From assembly GCA_900473795.1 (NCBI GenBank), contig UCMT01000028.1, positions 1-64,000 on the forward strand: a stretch of DNA of 64,000 nt. Reading direction: 5' to 3'. This DNA comes from Hyphomicrobiales bacterium. GTDB taxonomy: Bacteria > Pseudomonadota > Alphaproteobacteria > Rhizobiales > Rhizobiaceae. The translations under genes and the position numbers were made by a program. The notes beneath the pieces are model-generated. The model was not told the origin of the DNA. It made no database searches and saw nothing but the letters and a program-made list of their open reading frames with translations. The stretch's first letter is position 1, and the number at the start of each line of letters is the position of its first letter. Of this stretch, positions 1 through 10,560 are shown piece after piece.

Positions 1-1
1 A

Positions 2-27
2 CCTTCTCCCCGCAAGCGGGGGGAAGG
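2..27 (-). repeat. GC-rich hairpin, possible terminator or intergenic palindrome
   Basis: An inverted repeat with arms CCTTC-T-CCCC and GGGG-G-GAAGG closes a 6-base loop just downstream of the aldehyde dehydrogenase stop codon. It could terminate that minus-strand transcript, but no T-run is visible before the window edge. Palindromes of this type are common between genes in Rhizobiales genomes, so it may also be a dispersed repeat. No gene is seen in bases 1-37. Confidence 0.5.
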
Positions 28-37
28 AAGACAAACC

Positions 38-1546
<1,509 letters not shown>

Positions 1547-1649
1547 GTGATTTCTCCTCCTGAAACAGACTCCAACAATCTGCTGAGAGGAAAGGTGCGC
1601 CGGAACGGTTCACGCGGATAGAGAGGCGACACGTGCCGGGGCGGCCGAG

Positions 1650-1667
1650 TGTCTCAGATGTGCGACA
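1650..1667. promoter_or_regulatory. 18-bp imperfect palindrome, candidate operator for the adjacent regulator
   Basis: TGTCTCAGATGTGCGACA reads TGTC-CA-AT-TG-GACA on both strands. It lies about 105 bp upstream of the aldehyde dehydrogenase start and just beyond the 3' end of the regulator gene. The TGTC...GACA arms resemble binding sites of Fis-type activators of the AcoR kind. Its function is inferred from position and symmetry. Confidence 0.4.
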
Positions 1668-1727
1668 TCTGAATAACGCGAAACATGCTGCAGCGCAGCA
1701 GTGGGAACCGCGCAGGCGTCCGGCCGG

Positions 1728-2675
1728 TCAGTTGATCGAGAGCTTCTTCATTTTCCGGTAGAGCGTTGCCCGACTGATGCCAAGTGTATCGGCCGCCTGA
1801 GAGACATTGCCATTGGTGCGCGACAGGACACGGCGCAGCGCCGCACGCTCGGCATCGAAAAGATCCTCGCCCTGCCCCGCGGGCACCTCATCGAGCACGT
1901 CGGCGGCTGGTACGCCGGCGGCAATGCGCCGGTCATCGAGATTGAGGCGGAGACGCGCCGCCCGGGTCGCTCCAAGCACGAGGTCATCGCGGTCGATCGC
2001 AAGCAGCGCCGGGCTGCTCTTGCCGTCGGCAGGGACCAGCAGGATGCGGGCGCCGTTGAAGGCGCGGCGGAAGAGGTTGGCCTCGATCCGGGCTGCGGCA
2101 TCGCGCACCGCCTGGGACATGAGCAGCATGGCCATTTCGCCGGCATCCTCCCGGCAGGTCGAGATGTCGATGGCGGCAGCAACCCGGCCGCAATGGTCGC
2201 GGATCGGTGCGGTCGAGCAGATAAGGCCGGTGTTGCAGCTGAGGAAATGCTGGTCGCGCTGGATGACGACGGCGCGCTCGTCGGCGATCGCCGTGCCGAT
2301 GCCGTTGGTGCCGACGCTCGCCTCGCTCCAGACGGTGCCGGACCAGAGGCCAAGCCCGCGAAAATCCTTGTCGTCGCCGGCAGCGCCGCGGCGTTCGAGG
2401 GCAACGCCGTTGCCATCCGTCAAAAGCAGGCAGCAGCCAGCCCTGCCCACCGTTGAAAACAACCGGTCAAGTTCACCCTGCGCTTCTTCGATCAGATGCC
2501 CGGACGCCTCCCGCGCTGCGCGAAACTCGCGTTCGGACAGGCGCTGCGGCGCGCGAGCCTCCTCCGGAGAAAGGCCATGCACGGTCAGGCAGCGGCGCCA
2601 GGATGCCGCGACAGGCGAGCTGGCCGCGGCCGACGCATGGTGTGCGACGGCGTGAACATGATCCGAATGATTCAT
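1728..2675 (-). CDS. GAF and Fis-type HTH transcriptional regulator, AcoR-like without an AAA+ domain
   Basis: The chosen start at 2675 (MNHSDHV) has a strong GGAGGAG site upstream and gives 315 residues; the frame is open further upstream but that stretch is not protein-like. Residues about 20-210 match the N-terminal sensor part of AcoR-type activators (SWRRC, GTVWSEASVGTNGIGTA, APIRDHCGRVAAAIDIS). The last 45 residues form a Fis/HTH_8 DNA-binding helix-turn-helix (NVSQAADTLGISRATLYRKMKKL). The central sigma54-contacting AAA+ domain is absent: there is no Walker A and no GAFTGA motif. It therefore cannot open sigma54 promoters in the usual way. Its position directly upstream of the aldehyde dehydrogenase suggests it controls that gene. 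Confidence 0.85.
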   Translation of the reverse strand: MNHSDHVHAVAHHASAAASSPVAASWRRCLTVHGLSPEEARAPQRLSEREFRAAREASGHLIEEAQGELDRLFSTVGRAGCCLLLTDGNGVALERRGAAGDDKDFRGLGLWSGTVWSEASVGTNGIGTAIADERAVVIQRDQHFLSCNTGLICSTAPIRDHCGRVAAAIDISTCREDAGEMAMLLMSQAVRDAAARIEANLFRRAFNGARILLVPADGKSSPALLAIDRDDLVLGATRAARLRLNLDDRRIAAGVPAADVLDEVPAGQGEDLFDAERAALRRVLSRTNGNVSQAADTLGISRATLYRKMKKLSIN

Positions 2676-2857
2676 CGGCTCTCCTCCCTGAGGGCTGACG
2701 CTGATGCAACTATAGGCATATTCGGCGAAACGTCCACTTCGACAAAGGTCAAGGGCAAAACCGGACAGGATCGCAGCCGCCGCTTCGCCGGCAGCGTGCT
2801 CTTGCATGAACATGACGATGTGATAGGGCAGTTTACCCCGTTTACCTCCAAGCTTTC

Positions 2858-4057
2858 ATGGTCCCCCGCGCGATGCTTCGTGAATTCTCGCTCCAGAGCC
2901 TTTTCATGGGCCTGCTTACCGCCTTTGTCGGTTTCGCCAGCTCCTTTGCCGTCGTGCTGCACGGCTTGACCGGTGTCGGGGCAACGGAGGCCCAGGCAGC
3001 GTCGGGACTGATGGCGCTGTCGGTGTCGATGGGGCTGTGTGCAATCATGCTCAGTGTTGCGACGCGGCTGCCGGTCAGCATCGCCTGGTCGACGCCAGGG
3101 GCGGCGCTGCTTGCCAGTTCCGGGGCGGTGGCGGGCGGCTTCAACACGGCTGTCGGCGGCTTCCTGATCTGCGGCGTGCTCATCATCCTCGCCGGCCTGT
3201 GGAAACCGCTCGGCCGTGCGGTGGCGGCAATTCCCACGCCGCTCGCCAATGCCATGCTGGCGGGTGTCCTGATCGGGCTCTGCTTCGCGCCGGTCAAGGC
3301 GATCGCCTTCAATCCGCTGTTCGGCCTTCCGATCGTTCTCGCCTGGGTCATCGTCGGCAGCGTCAACCGGCTGTTTGCGGTCCCCGCGGCCCTGCTCGCC
3401 TTCGTTCTGGTGCTCGCCTTCGGCGTCGACATGCCGGCCGATGCCATGGCGCGCGTATCGGCGACGCTCATCCCGCATGTCGAATGGGTCAGCCCGAGCT
3501 TTACCCTCGCCGGCCTCGTCAGCATCGCGCTGCCGCTGTTCATCGTCACCATGGCCTCGCAGAACATTCCGGGCATCACCGTGCTCAAGGTCAACGCCTA
3601 TGAGCCGCAGCCCGGGCCGCTCTTCACGACGACGGGCATCTTTTCCATCCTGAGCGCTCCCTTCGGCGGCCATGCGGTCAATCTCGCCGCAATCACCGCA
3701 GCCATGTGCGCGGGCGAGGATGCGCATCACGATCCGTCCCGGCGCTACTGGTCGGCAATCATCGCTGGCGCTGGATATATCGTCTTCGGCCTGCTCGCCG
3801 CGGCCGTCACCGCCTTCGTCAGCCTGGCACCGCCGATCCTCATCCAGGCGGTAGCGGGTCTCGCCCTGATCAGTGCCTTTGCCGGCTCGGCCATGGCAGC
3901 CTTCAAGGAGCAGGACAGCCGCGAAGCCGCAGCCGTCACGTTTCTGGTAACGGCCTCCGGGGTCAGCTTTGCAGGGATTTCAGGTGCCTTCTGGGGGCTG
4001 CTGGCCGGCGGTCTCATGCTCGCACTCGCCCGGTTCACCCGATCGCGCGGGCGCTAA
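2858..4057 (+). CDS. BenE-family benzoate/H+ symporter-like membrane protein
   Basis: A 399-residue, strongly hydrophobic protein with about 11-12 membrane segments. Family features include the N-terminal FSLQSLFMGLLTAFVGFASSFAVVLHGLTG segment (split here over two helices) and the QNIPGI motif in the second half, both typical of BenE transporters. The start at 2858 (MVPRAML) is the upstream choice; an ATG at 2873 (MLREFS) is equally possible and has no better ribosome-binding site. It is divergent from the GAF/Fis regulator across 182 bp. No benzoate catabolic genes are nearby, so the substrate is uncertain and may be another aromatic acid or carboxylate. Confidence 0.85.
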   Translation: MVPRAMLREFSLQSLFMGLLTAFVGFASSFAVVLHGLTGVGATEAQAASGLMALSVSMGLCAIMLSVATRLPVSIAWSTPGAALLASSGAVAGGFNTAVGGFLICGVLIILAGLWKPLGRAVAAIPTPLANAMLAGVLIGLCFAPVKAIAFNPLFGLPIVLAWVIVGSVNRLFAVPAALLAFVLVLAFGVDMPADAMARVSATLIPHVEWVSPSFTLAGLVSIALPLFIVTMASQNIPGITVLKVNAYEPQPGPLFTTTGIFSILSAPFGGHAVNLAAITAAMCAGEDAHHDPSRRYWSAIIAGAGYIVFGLLAAAVTAFVSLAPPILIQAVAGLALISAFAGSAMAAFKEQDSREAAAVTFLVTASGVSFAGISGAFWGLLAGGLMLALARFTRSRGR

Positions 4058-4066
4058 ACGGCGCGG

Positions 4067-6160
4067 TCAGGCCGCCGCTGCGGAACCATCCCGAACCAGT
4101 ACTTCTTCCGCATTCCTTGAAGCAGCCACAACGGCGGGAGCGCTGTTGACCACATGCTCGATCTGGCCGATCGGCATCGGCTTGCCGAACAGATAACCCT
4201 GAACCTGGAGGCAGCCTTCACTGCGGAGAAACTCCATGTGTTCCTCGCTCTCGACGCCTTCGGCAAGGACCGGAATATCGAGGCTTTGCGCGAGGATGAT
4301 GGTGGAGCGCACGATCGCAGCTGAATGCCGATTGCGCGTCACGCCATCGATGAAGGCGCGGTCGATCTTGATCTTGTCGAACGGAAAGTTCTGCAGGGTT
4401 GAGAGCGACGAGTAACCTGTACCGTAGTCGTCCATGGCAATCTTGACGCCAAGCCCTTTCAGGCGACGGATGATATTCAGCGCGTGTTTCTGGTCGGCAA
4501 TAATCCCCGACTCCGTGATTTCAAGCTCAAGGCGGGACGCATCGAGGCCGGTCTCGACAAGAATTTCGCCCACGCGGGCCGGGAAGTTGGCATCGGCAAG
4601 CTGAGCCGGCGCAACATTGACGGCAATCTTGATCGGATTTGCCCAGGACGCCGCCTGCCGGCAAGCCGTCAGCAGCACCCAGTCTCCCAGTTCGTGAATG
4701 AAGCCGTTCTTCTCGGCGACCGGAATGAACTCCGCAGGCGGCACCATGCCGCGCACCGGATGATGCCAGCGCAACAGAACCTCGAAGCCGATGACATCCC
4801 GGGTCAGCGAATTGTTCTGGTATTGATAATAGAGTTCGAATTCGTTGCGCTCGATACCCAGGCGCATATCCATGGCGAGAACACTGCGGTTGCGGGCGGC
4901 GTCGTCCATCGAAGGCTCGTAGACCCGTATGGAATTCGACCCGGCTGCCTTGGCGCGATACATCGCAAGATCTGCCTGGGCGAGAAGTTCCTCCTGATCG
5001 CGGGCATCGACCGGAAACAGCGAAATGCCGACGCTGGTCCCGACCAAGAGGGTCCTGCCCTGCCACTCGACCGGCTTGACGATTTCGGCGATCAACCGTG
5101 AAGCAAAAGCCTTGACTTCCTGCTTCACGAAGACATTGGAAGTGAGAGCTATGAACTCGTCACCGCCGATGCGGGCAATGAATTCACCCTCGCCCAGAAC
5201 CTTGGACATGCGCTCGGCGATGGCGCGCAGAACGGCATCGCCGGCCGCATGCCCGTGCACGTCGTTGACATCCTTGAACCGGTCGAGGTCGAACGAAAGA
5301 ACCGCCACGCCGGCCGTATCGTCCTTCTGGCGCCGGATGATGTCATTGAGATGCTCGCCGAAAGCGACGCGGTTGGGCAGGCCCGTCAATGGGTCATGAA
5401 GCGACAGATGCCGAAAGCGCTCTGCCGCCAGATTGCTGGAATGCAGATCGATGATGTAGGTCGAGGCACCGAGACCGAGCATCAGGCAGATCATGGCGAG
5501 AACCATGACGAGCAGCAGGTTGTCTGGAATAAGGGCGGCGGACGGCTGGATCATCGGGTCGGGATGAACGGTCAATGCGGTCATGCCGGTGAAATGCATG
5601 CTGACGATCGCAAGGATCAGGGCAAGTGCGCCGCCGTATTTGCAGAAGCGCGTTACCGGACGGGCGATCCGGCTGGTGGCGATGGCGCCGAAACCGATTC
5701 CGAGAATGATCGAAGCCAGAGAAAAGCCGAAGTCCCATTCCATGCGGCCGGAAATCTGATAGGCCGCCATGCCCATATAATGCATGATGGCGATGCCTGC
5801 GCCCAGGATGGCACCGCCGAGTTCGATCGTCGGGCCGGTCTTGCGCATCGCGGTCACGAACAGGCCGAGCGTGGTAATGCCGATCGCGGCACCCAGCGAA
5901 GATAATGTCAGAATCGGCTCATAGGCGTGCCGCAGCGACGACCTGTAGCTCAGCATCGCAATGAAATGGGACGTCCAGATGGTCGAGCCGCCGATCGCTC
6001 CGCTCATGAACAGCCAGTTCAGCTTCTGCACGCCGGCGGTGCGCCTGACACGCTGATAGAGCCGCAGAGTCAGAACGGAACCGAGAATGCACACCAGAGC
6101 GGCAAGCACGAGCAAGCCGTAGTCATGATCGACTGCGACACAGGAAAGAATCTTGAGCAT
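4067..6160 (-). CDS. MHYT-GGDEF-EAL membrane cyclic-di-GMP signalling protein
   Basis: This 697-residue protein has an N-terminal integral-membrane MHYT sensor (about residues 1-235). It carries three His-containing repeats, seen as SHFIAMLSY, IMHYMGMAAY and SMHFTGMTAL; such domains are proposed to bind copper and sense gases. A GGDEF domain follows, with an intact GGDEF active-site motif near residue 332. Then comes an EAL phosphodiesterase domain, whose signature reads EVL (near 458) with the catalytic Glu kept; DDYGTGYSS and LAEGVES are also present. Both activities are thus possible. It is convergent with benE and monocistronic. The ligand and net activity cannot be read from sequence. 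Confidence 0.93.
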   Translation of the reverse strand: MLKILSCVAVDHDYGLLVLAALVCILGSVLTLRLYQRVRRTAGVQKLNWLFMSGAIGGSTIWTSHFIAMLSYRSSLRHAYEPILTLSSLGAAIGITTLGLFVTAMRKTGPTIELGGAILGAGIAIMHYMGMAAYQISGRMEWDFGFSLASIILGIGFGAIATSRIARPVTRFCKYGGALALILAIVSMHFTGMTALTVHPDPMIQPSAALIPDNLLLVMVLAMICLMLGLGASTYIIDLHSSNLAAERFRHLSLHDPLTGLPNRVAFGEHLNDIIRRQKDDTAGVAVLSFDLDRFKDVNDVHGHAAGDAVLRAIAERMSKVLGEGEFIARIGGDEFIALTSNVFVKQEVKAFASRLIAEIVKPVEWQGRTLLVGTSVGISLFPVDARDQEELLAQADLAMYRAKAAGSNSIRVYEPSMDDAARNRSVLAMDMRLGIERNEFELYYQYQNNSLTRDVIGFEVLLRWHHPVRGMVPPAEFIPVAEKNGFIHELGDWVLLTACRQAASWANPIKIAVNVAPAQLADANFPARVGEILVETGLDASRLELEITESGIIADQKHALNIIRRLKGLGVKIAMDDYGTGYSSLSTLQNFPFDKIKIDRAFIDGVTRNRHSAAIVRSTIILAQSLDIPVLAEGVESEEHMEFLRSEGCLQVQGYLFGKPMPIGQIEHVVNSAPAVVAASRNAEEVLVRDGSAAAA

Positions 6161-6478
6161 CGGACACCTGTTTTAAGCGTGCGGCACCGTGTCAGGTAAA
6201 CACTAAGAGAGATTAACGTGGTCTGGACTTGCTCGCAGCACGGTTATCAAGCCCTAAACGATGCGGCGCGCAGCGTGCGCAAGCGAAGGTAGCCACTTTC
6301 GGGCGAGTGCTCCGGCAAAACCGGCTCTTGCTTGCATTTTACGGCGTTCTCGGTTATGGACGCGCGTCCGCGCAGACACCCTTGGAGGCAAACGCGGATG
6401 AGGCGGTCAAAGGCCTCGGTTCATCCTGTCTTTATAGTAAGCGGATGAGCTCTCCAAAAACACCAGAAAGGTACTGCC
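6161..6478. other. 318-bp intergenic region upstream of rplY
   Basis: The region separates the divergent MHYT protein and rplY and must hold both promoters. I see no convincing ORF or RNA gene. A weak sigma70-like pair (TTGCAT, 16 bp, TTATGG) lies at about 6332-6359, and the rplY ribosome-binding site AGAAAGG lies just before 6479. Confidence 0.5.
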
Positions 6479-7087
6479 ATGAGCCACGCATCCTACGAGC
6501 TCAAGGCCGAAACGCGCGAACGGGTTGGTAAGGGGTCCTCCCGTGAACTTCGCCGCAACGGTCTTATTCCTGCTGTCATCTACGGCGACAAGCAGGCTCC
6601 GATTTCCATCGCCCTTTCCACGAAGGAAGTCACCCAGAGAATTCACGCCGGTGGTTTCATGACCACGATCGCCACCATCGAGGTTGGCGGCGAGAAGATC
6701 CGCGTCCTGCCGAAGGACTACCAGCTGGATCCGGTCCGTGACTTCACCATGCATGTCGACTTCCTGCGCGTGTCCAAGGACTCCAAGGTCACCGTTGAAG
6801 TTCCGGTTCACTTCGTCAACGAAGAAAAGTCCCCGGGCCTCAAGATCGGCGGCGTTCTCAACATCGTTCGCCACGAAGTCGAAGTGTTGGTTTCCGCCGA
6901 CGACATTCCGGAATTCCTGACAGCCGACCTCTCCGGCCTGAAGGTCGGTGACGGCATCCACATCTCGAACATCAAGCTTCCGAAGGGCGTGACCCCGGTC
7001 ATCGCCGACCGCGACTTCACGATCGCCACCATTGCCACCCCGGCCGGCGGCGTATCGGAAGCAGAAGAAGAATCCGCGTCCGAATAA
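6479..7087 (+). CDS. rplY: 50S ribosomal protein L25, Ctc (TL5) form
   Basis: The 202-residue product is the long general-stress-protein Ctc form of L25, which binds 5S rRNA in the large subunit. The N-terminal L25 domain (about residues 1-95, with [16 protein letters not shown] and PAVIYGDKQ) is followed by the C-terminal TL5 beta-domain (about 96-190). The tail is acidic, ending [10 protein letters not shown] ribosome-binding site AGAAAGG precedes the ATG. A clear terminator follows at 7114. In rhizobia rplY, pth and ychF lie close together; here other genes have come between them. Confidence 0.97.
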   Translation: MSHASYELKAETRERVGKGSSRELRRNGLIPAVIYGDKQAPISIALSTKEVTQRIHAGGFMTTIATIEVGGEKIRVLPKDYQLDPVRDFTMHVDFLRVSKDSKVTVEVPVHFVNEEKSPGLKIGGVLNIVRHEVEVLVSADDIPEFLTADLSGLKVGDGIHISNIKLPKGVTPVIADRDFTIATIATPAGGVSEAEEESASE

Positions 7088-7113
7088 TCGGCGCTTTCAA
7101 AGCTCGATCGACG

Positions 7114-7145
7114 ACCCGTCCCATTTCCCATGGGGCGGGTTTTTT
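7114..7145 (+). terminator. Rho-independent terminator of rplY
   Basis: The stem ACCCG-CCC/GGG-CGGGT with an A/T-rich loop is followed by a run of T residues, 27 bases after the rplY stop codon. Confidence 0.9.
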
Positions 7146-7312
7146 GTTGCTCGCCGTCAGCGGCATCGTTTTTGGCCCGCAACCACAACTAAACTTTTTA
7201 TCCTGCGATTTCAGTAACATTTAAGACTTTCGTGATGTGTTGTCGTCGGGGGATTGCTCCGGCTTCAGTGTACGAGAATCCGAATGGGACGCGAGACTAG
7301 CAGCACGATCGG

Positions 7313-9703
7313 GTGCATCGGATGATGCATTCTGTCGAGAACCGATTTATTGCCATTGTCTGTGGCGCGATGCTTATGTTCGTCGCCCCTCTCATCGTGC
7401 TTTTCCTGACCCTGTCATCGGAGCGCGTCGCCCGCGAACGGCTGCAGAACACGCAGATCCTGCTGGAGGCCGGTGCCCAGGCACTTGGCAAGCCGCTTTG
7501 GGATTTCGATCGCGACGGGGCCGAGCAGATCGCAAAATCTCTGAGCGCCAATGCCGACGTCCTTTGCGTGCACATCAAGGACAGCTCCGGAACCATCTCC
7601 GTACACATTCCCCCCGTTCCCGTCGATCCGAACGTGCCGCACAAGACCCTCTCAAAGGAGATCTTCTACCATTCGCAGGATGGCCAAAGGTCGGTCGGCA
7701 CAGCGGAAATCTGGGTGGCAGCGCCCGGCCTGCTGTCGCGCTTCAGCAAGGACGAACTCACCGTCTTTGCCATTCTGGTTGTCGCTGTCGGCGTGGTTTT
7801 CGCCTCCGCGATCCTCGGAAACCGTATCACCGTGATCCGGCCGCTGATGCGCCTGACAGCTGCCATCGAAGCGACACGGCGGCTCGGCTCCCGCCACCAT
7901 GTCGACTGGACGTCGGACGATGAAATGGGCACACTCGCCCATAATTTCAACGAGATGCAGAGCGATCTGGAGCGCGAGGAGAAGGAACTGAAGCTCGCGC
8001 ATGTCCGCGCGACGGATATCTACAATCTGACGCCTTCCATGCTGTTCTCGCTCGATGCCGACAACTGCCTCACTGCGGTCAGCGACTATTGGCTGATAGC
8101 AACCGGTTACAGCCGCGATCAGGTCATCGGGCGTACCTTCACGGATTTCGTCGACGACCACTGGCATGAGACCTATCGGGCCCGCCGCAGCAACGGCAAT
8201 GCCACGCATGCCAATATCTGTGAAGTCACCGTGCCGTTCATCAAGGCGAACGGCGAGACCATGACGGTTCTCATCCTCGAGATGAAGAGCGCCACCGGCG
8301 ACGAGCACGGCTGTCTCTCGCTCTCCGTCATGACCGACGTTACGGAACTCAAGCAAGCCGAAAGCCGCAATCACGCTCAGGCGATTACCGATCACCTGAC
8401 CGGCCTTCTCAATCGCCAGGGCTTCGAGGCAGCGTTGGACGACGCCATTCGCAACGCCGACGAGACCGTGACGCAACTGGCCTGCATCTTCATCGATCTC
8501 GACCGTTTCAAGTGGATCAACGACAATTTCGGCCATGCCGCCGGCGACGAGGTGCTGCGCCAGGTCGTTGCCCGCATCCGTACCACTTTGCGTCCGGAAG
8601 ACACGATGTCCCGTCTCGGCGGCGACGAATTCGCCATTCTCGTCAATGCCGAGCAAGTCGAAGCCCTGGCGAGCGAGATCGGCGACCGCATCTGTGCCAT
8701 ACTGCGCGAGCCGATCCTCGTGGAGGGGGCGGAACTTTCGGTGAGCACCAGCATCGGCATCGCGCTTTACCCCGATCACGCGGCCAACGCGGCGGAATTG
8801 CTCCTGAAATCCGACCTGGCGATGTACGCCCGCAAGCGTGACGGCAAGAACGGCATGCTCGTCTTCGACACCAGCATGCTCGACAGCGCCCGCGAACGTC
8901 ATGAAATGGAGCAGAATATCGAGGCGGCACTGAAGGAGGACTGGTTCGAGGCCTATCTGCAGCCGATCGTCAGTCTCGGTGACGGCCGTATTGCCGGGTT
9001 CGAAGCGCTGATGCGCCTGAACCATCCGGAAAAAGGCATCCTGTCTCCCGCCAAGATTATCGGCATCGCCGAGGAAAACGGATCGATCGCCCGCGTTGGT
9101 GAGCGCGTGCTGGAGAAAGCAATCGGCCATCTCGCTCGTCTGACCCAGCTCGAAGGCGCCGATACGACCTATCTCGCGATCAACTTCTCACCGCTTCAGT
9201 TCACGGAAACCCTGCCGCACAAGCTCGCGGCGCTGCTTCTGAAACACCACATCTCCCCTGCCCGCATCGTCATCGAGATCACCGAAGCCGTGCTGATGCT
9301 CGACAATCCGGACGTTCATGCGGTGTTGAAGCAGCTCAGCGAATTCGGCTGCCGCATCGCGCTCGACGATTTCGGAACGGGCTATTCCTCGCTCAGCTAT
9401 CTCAACCGCTTCCCCGTCGATATCGTCAAGGTCGACCAGTCCTTCACCCGCTCGCTCAGCACCGGGACCGCCGATGTTCGCCGCAAGAGCCGGATGCTGA
9501 TCAAGGGCATCCGCACCATTTCCCATCAGATGGGCTGCACCGTCGTTGCCGAAGGCATCGAGACGAAGGAACAATGGGAGCTTCTGCGCAAGCTTGGACT
9601 TGACTACGGCCAGGGTTATCTTTTCAGCCGACCGATGCCGATTGAAAACATGTTGCTCATGTTGGAAATGGAATCGGAAGCTAAGGCCACCAACCGCGCA
9701 TGA
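7313..9703 (+). CDS. Membrane HAMP-PAS-GGDEF-EAL cyclic-di-GMP enzyme
   Basis: A 796-residue inner-membrane protein. TM1 is at about residues 12-33, followed by a periplasmic sensor region (about 34-145), TM2 at about 148-170, HAMP about 170-225 (DDEMGTLAHNFNEMQ) and PAS about 240-350. The GGDEF domain has an intact RLGGDEF near 433. The EAL domain has an intact FEALMR near 563, DDFGTGYSSLSYLNR and VAEGIET. Both catalytic signatures are complete, so it may be a bifunctional diguanylate cyclase/phosphodiesterase. A gene for a periplasmic binding protein follows 22 bp downstream on the same strand, and the two are probably cotranscribed. That suggests the binding protein could present a ligand to the periplasmic sensor. 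Confidence 0.93.
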   Translation: MHRMMHSVENRFIAIVCGAMLMFVAPLIVLFLTLSSERVARERLQNTQILLEAGAQALGKPLWDFDRDGAEQIAKSLSANADVLCVHIKDSSGTISVHIPPVPVDPNVPHKTLSKEIFYHSQDGQRSVGTAEIWVAAPGLLSRFSKDELTVFAILVVAVGVVFASAILGNRITVIRPLMRLTAAIEATRRLGSRHHVDWTSDDEMGTLAHNFNEMQSDLEREEKELKLAHVRATDIYNLTPSMLFSLDADNCLTAVSDYWLIATGYSRDQVIGRTFTDFVDDHWHETYRARRSNGNATHANICEVTVPFIKANGETMTVLILEMKSATGDEHGCLSLSVMTDVTELKQAESRNHAQAITDHLTGLLNRQGFEAALDDAIRNADETVTQLACIFIDLDRFKWINDNFGHAAGDEVLRQVVARIRTTLRPEDTMSRLGGDEFAILVNAEQVEALASEIGDRICAILREPILVEGAELSVSTSIGIALYPDHAANAAELLLKSDLAMYARKRDGKNGMLVFDTSMLDSARERHEMEQNIEAALKEDWFEAYLQPIVSLGDGRIAGFEALMRLNHPEKGILSPAKIIGIAEENGSIARVGERVLEKAIGHLARLTQLEGADTTYLAINFSPLQFTETLPHKLAALLLKHHISPARIVIEITEAVLMLDNPDVHAVLKQLSEFGCRIALDDFGTGYSSLSYLNRFPVDIVKVDQSFTRSLSTGTADVRRKSRMLIKGIRTISHQMGCTVVAEGIETKEQWELLRKLGLDYGQGYLFSRPMPIENMLLMLEMESEAKATNRA

Positions 9704-9725
9704 CGAAAACGGAAGAAAAACGGAT

Positions 9726-10442
9726 ATGAAACAATTCGCCTTCGCGCTCTTTTTTCTCCTGTCGGGGACGGCGCATGCCGAGACGCTCCGATTGCTGACC
9801 GAGGAATATCCACCCTATAATTTCAGCGAGAACGGCGCTGTCAAAGGAGCGTCGGTCGAGCAGGCCGAACTGATGATGAAGGCGCTCGGCACGGAATATT
9901 CTCTCGAAATCTTGCCCTGGGCGCGTGCGCTGTCTCTGACGGAGAACCAGCCTTGGACCTGCCTGTTTACCACCGGCCACGACGAGGAGCGTGACAAGCG
10001 TTTCAAATGGGTGGAACCCCTGCTCGCCGACCGCATGGTGATGGTGCGCAAGGCGGGATCCGGCGTCAATCCTTCCAATATCGAGGAAGCCAAGCGCTTC
10101 ACCGTCGGCACACAGCGCGATGACTTTTCCGCCAATTATCTCAAAAAGCACAGCTTTCCGAAGATCGATCTCGCCGCCGACATGGAGACGACGGAGAAGA
10201 AGCTGCTGAACGGCCGCATCGACCTGATGATGACGTCCGAAAAGACCTTCGAGACGATGCGCGATCAAGGCCAGCCGCTTGAATCCGCTCTCCTGCTGGA
10301 GGGCAAACTGTATGGCCTTGCCTGCAATCTCAACCTGTCGGACGAGCTCATTGCAAAAATGCAGGCAGAACTCGACACATTGATTGCCAACGGCACCCAG
10401 GACCGCATTTTCGCCAAATACGGCCTGCGAGCGAACCGATAG
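9726..10442 (+). CDS. Periplasmic substrate-binding protein, amino-acid ABC type (solitary)
   Basis: The start at 9726 gives a clean signal peptide (MKQFAFALFFLLSGTAHA, then AETLRL) and a 238-residue precursor. The mature part is a SBP_bac_3-like fold (LLTEEYPPYNF, VGTQRDDFSANYLKK, GRIDLMMTS). No permease or ATPase gene is nearby, and the gene directly follows a membrane GGDEF-EAL sensor protein. Solitary binding proteins beside signalling proteins often act as sensory subunits rather than in uptake; that role is an inference here. The frame is open into the previous gene, but the upstream part is not coding in this frame. Confidence 0.88.
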   Translation: MKQFAFALFFLLSGTAHAETLRLLTEEYPPYNFSENGAVKGASVEQAELMMKALGTEYSLEILPWARALSLTENQPWTCLFTTGHDEERDKRFKWVEPLLADRMVMVRKAGSGVNPSNIEEAKRFTVGTQRDDFSANYLKKHSFPKIDLAADMETTEKKLLNGRIDLMMTSEKTFETMRDQGQPLESALLLEGKLYGLACNLNLSDELIAKMQAELDTLIANGTQDRIFAKYGLRANR

Positions 10443-10560
10443 CGGATCACAGGCGGCATCCGCGCCAGATGGCAAATAACGGGTTGTCTGTGGTAAACAG
10501 TTGACTTGCGCGCTCCGACGCGGTGCAAGACAGCTCTGTCCGACTGGTAGAGATATTTCC

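Noticed and set aside
1610-1646. Possible sigma54 -24/-12 promoter (GGCACG element) before the aldehyde dehydrogenase
   Set aside because: No GC dinucleotide at the required spacing from GG, and the regulator lacks the sigma54-activating domain.
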